Made by a program: the position numbers and the translations under genes. Positions 58,421 through 64,000 of a DNA stretch of 64,000 nucleotides are shown piece by piece (the first letter of the stretch is position 1; every line of letters begins with the position of its first letter). The notes below the pieces were generated by a model that was not told the DNA's origin, searched no databases, and saw nothing but the letters and a program-made list of their open reading frames with translations. The stretch comes from UBA8529 sp964390565 (GTDB lineage: Bacteria; Bacteroidota; Bacteroidia; Bacteroidales; Tenuifilaceae): the NCBI GenBank assembly GCA_964390565.1, contig CAYMII010000012.1, positions 23,465 to 87,464 of the forward strand. The letters are read 5' to 3'.

Positions 58421-59806
58421 ATGATTAGGTCTATCATCTTATTACTAAATATGGTTGGAGTGCTTTCCATTAATTTAATGTTAAGCGAAGATGTAGCCGT
58501 TAATTTGGGAGTCCCTTCGACAGTTAATGCTGGTGCTGAGTTCGATGTAGAGGTTACCCTTCAAAAAGGAAATATCGAAAGTTTTGCTCGTTTTCAACAG
58601 GATTTGCCAAATGGCCTTACTGCGCAAGCAGTTGATCCTGCAAGTGCAAACTTTTCATTCGAAAATCAGAAAGTTAAGATAATTTGGTTAAAACTTCCGG
58701 CAGATCAGGAGGTTAAAGTTTTGTATAGACTTAGAGTTGATGAACGTTTAAAAGGTGAATTTGATTTGAATGGTGTATTCTCATATATTGAAGATAATCA
58801 ACGAAAATCTGTCATAGTAAAATCCCCATCAATTATAATTAAACAATCATCAAGGATTGATCCTAATCTTATTGTAGATATCAAGGATTTTCAAGAGATG
58901 GTTCCTGTTCAACCACCGATTTCGCTTGTTGCTAAAAATGTTAAATGTGTTCGTCAGGTTCCTACTTTAGTTGGTGATAATAATGAGTATGTTGTAAATA
59001 TACTTGTTAACAAAGGTAGCACTGAGAAGTTTGCAAAAATAGAAGAAGATGTTCCCCAAGGGTTCAAAGCAGAGGCGATTCAAACTAAAGATGCAATTTT
59101 TACTTTTAAAGATCAAAAAGTAAAATTCCTATGGATGAATTTACCTCCTGAACAAAGATTTGTCGTTTCATATAAACTTATCCCAATTAATAAGGCTGAA
59201 ACGAAACAGCTTGCTTTGAAAGGTACCTTCTCATTTATCATAAATGAAGCAACACAAGTAATTGATATCACACAAAAGGACGTCGATTTAAGCAATCTTG
59301 ATCCTAAAAATCTTGAAGGAATTATAGCTTCACTCCCTGTACAGGCGATGACATCAACCGGACAAGGAGATAGTGGTTTGCCAACTAGCAACTCATATAC
59401 TGAGGCTGGTGCCGATGGAGGTAAAGAGATTGCTGTTAAATATCAAAAGATAGAAGATAAGAAATCGTTTGTTAGTAGTAGGAAAATAGACATGAAGCCC
59501 TTTATGCTTGAACCTGAGAAGGGTGTCTATTTTAGAGTTCAAATTGCTGCAGGTCATAGACCCGTTGATATTAAGAATTATTTCAAAAAATATAAGCTAC
59601 CCAAAGAGATTAGGACTGAGGAGCATGAGGGGTGGTTTAAGTATTCAGTTGGCTCTTTCAACGATTACAAAGAAGCACGGGATTATCGAGTTAATCTTTG
59701 GAAGACAACATCCATTGCAGATGCTTTTGTAGCAGCATATAACAATGGAAAAAGAATTACTGTGCAAGAAGCGCTGATGATTACAAACCAGAAGTGGTTT
59801 AAATAG
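58421..59806 (+). CDS. Duplicated-domain envelope protein with C-terminal SPOR domain
   Basis: 461 aa. An N-terminal hydrophobic signal is followed by two copies of a roughly 110-residue beta-sandwich (about 28-145 and 172-285). Matching lines are LQKGNIESFARFQQDLPNGLTAQAVD with FENQKVKIIWLKLP, and VNKGSTEKFAKIEEDVPQGFKAEAIQ with FKDQKVKFLWMNLP. A linker follows, then a SPOR domain (about 372-455: YFRVQIAAGH... GWFKYSVGSFNDYKEARDYR). SPOR domains bind denuded peptidoglycan. It lies 14 bp before the TSP3 barrel gene, so the two are surely a unit. Function unknown; wall or surface attachment is likely. Confidence 0.78.
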   Translation: MIRSIILLLNMVGVLSINLMLSEDVAVNLGVPSTVNAGAEFDVEVTLQKGNIESFARFQQDLPNGLTAQAVDPASANFSFENQKVKIIWLKLPADQEVKVLYRLRVDERLKGEFDLNGVFSYIEDNQRKSVIVKSPSIIIKQSSRIDPNLIVDIKDFQEMVPVQPPISLVAKNVKCVRQVPTLVGDNNEYVVNILVNKGSTEKFAKIEEDVPQGFKAEAIQTKDAIFTFKDQKVKFLWMNLPPEQRFVVSYKLIPINKAETKQLALKGTFSFIINEATQVIDITQKDVDLSNLDPKNLEGIIASLPVQAMTSTGQGDSGLPTSNSYTEAGADGGKEIAVKYQKIEDKKSFVSSRKIDMKPFMLEPEKGVYFRVQIAAGHRPVDIKNYFKKYKLPKEIRTEEHEGWFKYSVGSFNDYKEARDYRVNLWKTTSIADAFVAAYNNGKRITVQEALMITNQKWFK

Positions 59807-59820
59807 AATAACCGACACTC

Positions 59821-61269
59821 ATGCATTTAATGAGGCTTTACAGAAAGATAACTTTATCCATACTCTTAACTATTCTAAGCATTGTAGCATATGCTCAGGA
59901 GGATGAGTATTGGAATAAACTTTTGAATGAGGAGGTTGAGGTTGAAAATCCTGTTTATAAGCCGGTAATATCTTTTGGTGCGGGGGTGTTAAGTTTTTTT
60001 GGTGATATTAAGAACCCGGGTAGCAACATGTTAATGGGGCAAAATGGTTACAAAATGAATGTTTCTACGTTTGTAGGAAAAAAGAACATGTTTAAAGGTA
60101 ACGTATTTGCCATTTTTGGGAGCATGGGCGGGCATGATTTTGATATTTCTCGTAAAATGCAATTGGCAACCAGACCTGTAGATGGTGATGGAAATGATAT
60201 TTATGCCAACTCATCTTTTAGTACTGATTTTTATCAAGTTGGGATTAATTTAGAGTATGGATTCGGCCATTTGATTAAAGATCAACGAAAATTTAGACCG
60301 TTTATATCAGTTGGCTTTTCTCCCATTTTCTTTAGCCCTAAAGGCAATTGGAAATACGATAGAGCAGGTTCAACAATACCAAACTATTATTATTGCTGGA
60401 GCGATGGCACAATTAGAGATTTTGATGAAAATGGCCCAAATGCTTTCCAAGCAAGAATAAAACCTTTTGATAATGATTATGAAACCGACCTTTCAAGTGC
60501 AAAACTTTATCGTAAAAGCAGTTACTCTCAGAATTCATTCTCAATTCCTGTTGAAATAGGTTTTGATTTCTTTTTATCCTATAGGGTTAGTTTGCGAGTT
60601 GCTACTACCCTTAATTATACTTTTACAGATAATCTTGATAATTTTGATTCCGAAGTTGCTAAGAAAATTGGTGCTAAAGATAATGGGTACAACGATATCT
60701 TCACGTTTACCCATTTTACAATGAATTTTGACCTTTTCTCCGAAAAGAAATCGTATACCATTGAGAAAATGTTTGCCGACCTTGACAATTTTGACTACGA
60801 GGTTCTTTTGGCAGATCAGGATGGTGATGGAGTCCTCGATGTAATGGATTTATGCCCCGATACTCCAAGTGGTGTTGCTGTTGATACAACTGGAACAGGT
60901 TGTCCTTTAGACTCAGATGATGATGGAGTTTTCGATTATATGGATGAAGAAGCAAATACACCTTCGGGTGCTACAATTGATAGCAAAGGGGTTCAGCTCC
61001 CCGATGATAAAATTGCCGAAATGTTTGAGCAAAAGAATGCTGTGCTAAGAAAAGAGATTAGGGTTATTCCGGTTGCCCCAATTTGGACTCGTAGCATTAC
61101 ATTTACCCCAGGAGTTATTCCTGATAAATTTAAGAAGGTTGATACTGATGGTGATGGCTACATCTCATTCCCGGAATTACTCAAATCTGTTGATGATTAT
61201 TTCGATGAAAAGACTGATTTCAAGCCGGAGGATATATATGAACTCAATAGCTTCTTCTTTGCACAATAG
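59821..61269 (+). CDS. TSP3-repeat outer-membrane beta-barrel with C-terminal EF-hand
   Basis: 482 aa. A signal peptide ends at AYAQ. Residues about 45-320 form a beta-barrel (ISFGAGVLSFFGDIKNPGSN, then FYQVGINLEYGFGHLIKDQRKFRPFISVGFSPIFF). Two calcium-binding thrombospondin type-3-like repeats follow: DQDGDGVLDVMDLCPDTPSGVAVD and DSDDDGVFDYMDEEANTPSG. The usual OmpA peptidoglycan domain is missing. The end instead carries an EF-hand loop DTDGDGYISFPEL (about 441-453). The neighbour upstream has a SPOR wall-binding domain that could supply the missing anchor. Confidence 0.8.
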   Translation: MHLMRLYRKITLSILLTILSIVAYAQEDEYWNKLLNEEVEVENPVYKPVISFGAGVLSFFGDIKNPGSNMLMGQNGYKMNVSTFVGKKNMFKGNVFAIFGSMGGHDFDISRKMQLATRPVDGDGNDIYANSSFSTDFYQVGINLEYGFGHLIKDQRKFRPFISVGFSPIFFSPKGNWKYDRAGSTIPNYYYCWSDGTIRDFDENGPNAFQARIKPFDNDYETDLSSAKLYRKSSYSQNSFSIPVEIGFDFFLSYRVSLRVATTLNYTFTDNLDNFDSEVAKKIGAKDNGYNDIFTFTHFTMNFDLFSEKKSYTIEKMFADLDNFDYEVLLADQDGDGVLDVMDLCPDTPSGVAVDTTGTGCPLDSDDDGVFDYMDEEANTPSGATIDSKGVQLPDDKIAEMFEQKNAVLRKEIRVIPVAPIWTRSITFTPGVIPDKFKKVDTDGDGYISFPELLKSVDDYFDEKTDFKPEDIYELNSFFFAQ

Positions 61270-61288
61270 TTTATTTGTTTGATATCTC

Positions 61289-61317
61289 AAAAGACTCTCA
61301 TCATGAGAGTCTTTTTT
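61289..61317 (+). terminator. Terminator of the SPOR/TSP3 pair
   Basis: Perfect stem AAAGACTCTCA / TGAGAGTCTTT with a 3-base loop TCA, then TTT. It lies about 20 bp after the stop. Confidence 0.95.
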
Positions 61318-61427
61318 ATTTGTAGTAGATTTTTTTGGTAGTTGTGTTAAACTATCAACAGATCTATTTGTCAAAATGTATTAACTTGTTATGCCACAGT
61401 ATTAAACTAATCTATTAGATTTTGCTT

Positions 61428-62639
61428 ATGAAAAAATGCTTATTCTCTTTGCTCGCAGTGCTAATGATACTTCAATTGCATGCGCAAGAAATGGTTCAAT
61501 GGCGTGGAGTTAATCGCGATGGTATTTATTCCGATAAGGGTTTGTTAAAACAATGGCCAGCAGAGGGGCTAAACTTACTTTGGCACTTTGATAACCTTGG
61601 TGACGGTCACTCATCAGCCGCATTAGTTGGAGATGTTATTTATACATCTGGAATGATCGGAGATAAAGGTTTTGTGTATGCTTTAGATATTAATGGTAAA
61701 CTATTATGGAAAACAGAGTATGGTGTCGAGTGGACAGAGAATTGGAATGGTGTAAAGTCTACCCCTTTGTTTTATAAAGGAAAACTATTTGTAATAAGCT
61801 CATTTGGAAAATTAGTTTGTTTAAATGCAAAAGATGGAGCCATTGTATGGTCAATCGATACATTCAAAGATTATGATGGCGTCAATATAAAATGGGGTGT
61901 TGCAGAAAACCTTTTAATCGACGATAATAAATTGTACTGCACTCCTGGGGGTGTAGTCTCAAATGTTTTGGCTTTGAATCCAGATAATGGAGGTTTGATT
62001 TGGAAGAGTGCTGGTAATGGCGAATCAAGTGCATATTGCTCTCCATTAATAATTAAGTTAAAAAGCCGCAAACTATTTGTTACTCACACTGCAAACTCAA
62101 TTATTGGACTTGATGCGGCAAATGGTAATCTTTTATGGAAATTTGAACACACTAACCAATATTCGATTCATCCCAATACACCCATATATAGTAATGGTAA
62201 ACTATTATGTTTTAGTGGGTATGGGAAAGGTGCAGTAATGCTAAAACTAGCAGATGATGGAAGTAGTGTTACTGAGTTATGGCGAAGTGTTAAGTTCGAC
62301 AATCAAATGGGTGGTGCAGTACTCTCTAATGGAAGAGTTTATGGTTCGGGTCACAGGTCAAAATCTTGGTTCTGCCTCGATTGGGAAACAGGAAAGGAAC
62401 TTTTTTCGGAGAAGATTACTGGGAATGGGAATGTTATTTTTGCTGATGGTATGCTATATTGCTATGGCGATAATGGTGAAGTGGTTCTAGTTGAACCAAC
62501 TGAGAGTGGTTTTAAGAAGATTAACTCTTTCAAAGTACCATTTGGAGCAAATCATCATTGGGCGCATTTGGTAATCGATAATAAAAAGCTTTTTTTACGC
62601 CATGGCACATCCTTAATGGTATACTCTATTGCAGAATAA
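61428..62639 (+). CDS. PQQ-like beta-propeller protein, first of tandem pair
   Basis: 403 aa. A signal peptide (MKKCLFSLLAVLMILQLHAQ) precedes a seven- or eight-bladed propeller. The opening is QWRGVNRDGIYSDKGLLKQWPAEGLNLLW. Blades carry the W-motif, for example VYALDINGKLLWKTEYG, LVCLNAKDGAIVWSID and IIGLDAANGNLLWKFEH. No quinoprotein active-site pair (such as adjacent Cys) is seen, so it is a structural or binding propeller, not a dehydrogenase. I used the ATG at 61428; an in-frame TTG at 61422 would add two residues. The neighbour at 62685 is a paralogue. Confidence 0.85.
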   Translation: MKKCLFSLLAVLMILQLHAQEMVQWRGVNRDGIYSDKGLLKQWPAEGLNLLWHFDNLGDGHSSAALVGDVIYTSGMIGDKGFVYALDINGKLLWKTEYGVEWTENWNGVKSTPLFYKGKLFVISSFGKLVCLNAKDGAIVWSIDTFKDYDGVNIKWGVAENLLIDDNKLYCTPGGVVSNVLALNPDNGGLIWKSAGNGESSAYCSPLIIKLKSRKLFVTHTANSIIGLDAANGNLLWKFEHTNQYSIHPNTPIYSNGKLLCFSGYGKGAVMLKLADDGSSVTELWRSVKFDNQMGGAVLSNGRVYGSGHRSKSWFCLDWETGKELFSEKITGNGNVIFADGMLYCYGDNGEVVLVEPTESGFKKINSFKVPFGANHHWAHLVIDNKKLFLRHGTSLMVYSIAE

Positions 62640-62684
62640 ATTTTATTAATCATTTATGTATACAAACACCTTAATCTAAAATCT

Positions 62685-63902
62685 ATGAAAAATTTAATCG
62701 TTGTGTTAATGGCTTTGGCACTGTTTAGTCAGTGTACGTCCAAACAGGAGGTTGCTCAATGGCGAGGACCCGAAAGAAATGGCATTTATCCTGATACAAA
62801 TCTATTAACCGAATGGCCTAAAGAAGGGCCACAATTACTATGGAGATTTGATAGCCTTGGTCCTGGCTATGCATCTGTAGCCGCAACATCCGAGAAGATT
62901 TACACTATTGGTACTAACGATAGTATCAGCTATGTTTATGCTTTTAGCAAAACAGGCGAAATACTTTGGAAGAAGTCGTTGGGTAAGGAGTGGATGATAA
63001 ATTGGCCTGGAATGCGCTCAACCCCTCTTGTATACAATGGATTGGGGTATGTGTTAAATGGCTTTGGGCAACTTTTCTGTTTCGATGCCGAAAATGGTAA
63101 TACAAAGTGGACAAAAGATATTGTAAAGGATTTTAAAACCCCAGTACCAGAATTTGGATTGTGCGAAAACCTCTTAGCCGATGGTGATATGCTTTTCTGC
63201 ACCACTGCAAGTTCTGAGGCTTTGGTTGTTGCTCTTGATCGTAAGAATGGCGATTTAATTTGGAAATCTGCTGGTTTTGCAGGCGATAGCACATCGTATG
63301 CATCACCAATTCTGATCAATTGGGGCGGTAAAAAGTTCTTTATTAATGAAACAAAAAAAGCGTTATTCTCCGTTGATGCTTCAACGGGTAAATTAGCATG
63401 GCGGCACGAGATTAATGGTTGGCCAATTTCCCACACACCTGTTTTCAGAGATGGCTATTTATTCTCTGTTGATGTTTATAAATCAGGGAGCATGATGCTT
63501 AAGCTAGCCGATGACGGTATGAGCTATACAGAGGTTTGGCGTAATAAACTTTTTGCACCACAACAAGGGGATGTTGTTGTTCTAGGAGAACGGATGTATG
63601 GGGCTAGTGATAAACGATTTATATGCGTTGATTGGAAAACGGGTAATGAAATCTACTCCGACTCAGCAAGATCTGAGATTATCAATGTGATTGCTGCCGA
63701 TAAACTGCTTTATCTATATATGCTTAGAGGTGGTGGCGTTAGTCTTTATGAACCAACAGATACAGGGATTGTGAGGAAGGGTTCTACTAGAATTCTTGGT
63801 GGAACAGTTCAACTTCATTGCTCTCACCCAGTAATTAAGGATGGTGTGCTCTATATAAGGCATGATAACTCTTTGTTCGCCTATGATGTTGCAAAAAAAT
63901 AG
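62685..63902 (+). CDS. PQQ-like beta-propeller protein, second of tandem pair
   Basis: 405 aa. It begins MKNLIVVLMALALFSQCTSK, a possible lipoprotein signal with an unusual Gln before Cys17. The propeller opens QWRGPERNGIYPDTNLLTEWPKEGPQLLWRFDSLG, nearly the same line as the upstream gene, and shows blades VYAFSKTGEILWKKSLG, LFCFDAENGNTKWTKD and LFSVDASTGKLAWRHE. The two proteins agree along their length, so the pair arose by tandem duplication, with one now possibly membrane-anchored and the other soluble. The gap between them is 45 bp. Confidence 0.85.
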   Translation: MKNLIVVLMALALFSQCTSKQEVAQWRGPERNGIYPDTNLLTEWPKEGPQLLWRFDSLGPGYASVAATSEKIYTIGTNDSISYVYAFSKTGEILWKKSLGKEWMINWPGMRSTPLVYNGLGYVLNGFGQLFCFDAENGNTKWTKDIVKDFKTPVPEFGLCENLLADGDMLFCTTASSEALVVALDRKNGDLIWKSAGFAGDSTSYASPILINWGGKKFFINETKKALFSVDASTGKLAWRHEINGWPISHTPVFRDGYLFSVDVYKSGSMMLKLADDGMSYTEVWRNKLFAPQQGDVVVLGERMYGASDKRFICVDWKTGNEIYSDSARSEIINVIAADKLLYLYMLRGGGVSLYEPTDTGIVRKGSTRILGGTVQLHCSHPVIKDGVLYIRHDNSLFAYDVAKK

Positions 63903-63922
63903 TTTGAAGTGATTTTGAATTT

Positions 63923-63961
63923 AAGCCCAGATAGATTTTGTATTTGTCTGGGCTTGTTTTT
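63923..63961 (+). terminator. Terminator after the propeller pair
   Basis: Stem AAGCCCAGATA / TGTCTGGGCTT (one mismatch) with an 11-base loop, followed by GTTTTTTA. It lies 20 bp past the stop. Confidence 0.9.
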
Positions 63962-64000
63962 TAACTTTTACAATTCGTTATTAATGCAAGTTTGTGATAA

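Noticed and set aside
62936..63436. 166-codon minus-strand frame opposite the second propeller
   Set aside because: It is fully inside a well-supported gene, with no signal, motif or partner.
1..64000. Search for CRISPR arrays, insertion sequences, integrases, tRNA and rRNA genes
   Set aside because: No regular spaced repeat array, transposase or integrase motif, or tRNA T-loop pattern was found by eye; a dedicated scan could still find a short one.

Overview
The window reads as a stretch of a Bacteroidota chromosome, most likely a Bacteroidales/Marinilabiliales-type member of class Bacteroidia. This is inferred from the AT-rich sequence, the absence of Shine-Dalgarno motifs, promoter-like TAnnTTTG boxes, SusCD-era accessory families (FecR, DUF6089, many SC-type lipoproteins), and the order nadK - DUF6089 x2 - uppS - bamA - ompH x2 - murI. 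It contains about 63 protein genes and no rRNA, tRNA, CRISPR array, phage or insertion sequence that I could find. No gene looks broken except the M14 peptidase cut by the left edge.

Layout. 1-800: start of an M14 carboxypeptidase, then a spacer with a dispersed repeat in inverted orientation. 0.8-6.5 kb: ychF, a split transketolase whose two halves flank a methylglyoxal-synthase-like protein, an ECF sigma factor with two downstream envelope proteins, and a SiaC-family phosphoprotein. 6.5-14.5 kb (mostly minus): bile-acid/sodium symporter-like protein, repetitive surface protein, OsmC, methyltransferase, acyltransferase, GH114-like lipoprotein and the ammonia-forming nitrite reductase nrfHA. 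14.5-18.4 kb (plus): hisS, hutH and an acetate transporter. 18.4-22.3 kb (minus): NTF2-like protein, DDAH, lipoprotein thioredoxin, a lipoprotein and an orphan FecR.

22.4-31.3 kb (minus) is the centrepiece. It is one respiratory operon encoding a Tat-exported iron-sulfur protein, an NrfD-type quinol-site membrane protein, a monoheme cytochrome c, a DoxX-like protein, SCO1, caa3-type oxidase subunits I, III, IV and II, and CyoE. It looks like a stripped-down alternative complex III wired to an A2-type heme-copper oxidase. Together with nrfHA, the cell can apparently use both oxygen and nitrite.

31.3-46.2 kb: DUF4870 protein, ettA, a fused acyltransferase/GNAT lipid synthase, an M19 dipeptidase, ysxC, prs, rplY, pth, an S4 protein, a flavin reductase, a SiaB-type kinase, manA, udk and a PolB-like exonuclease. 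46.2-58.2 kb: esterase, pdxJ, then the conserved envelope cluster CBS-nadK-DUF6089-DUF6089-uppS-bamA-ompH-ompH-murI, followed by a TGS-domain nucleoside kinase. 58.4-63.9 kb: a SPOR-domain protein paired with a TSP3/EF-hand beta-barrel protein, then a tandem pair of PQQ-like propeller proteins.

Terminators are clear: fifteen strong hairpins separate the transcription units. Several promoters fit the Bacteroidota -33 TTTG / -7 TAnnTTTG consensus. Function calls rest on reading motifs in the translations; no database search was run.
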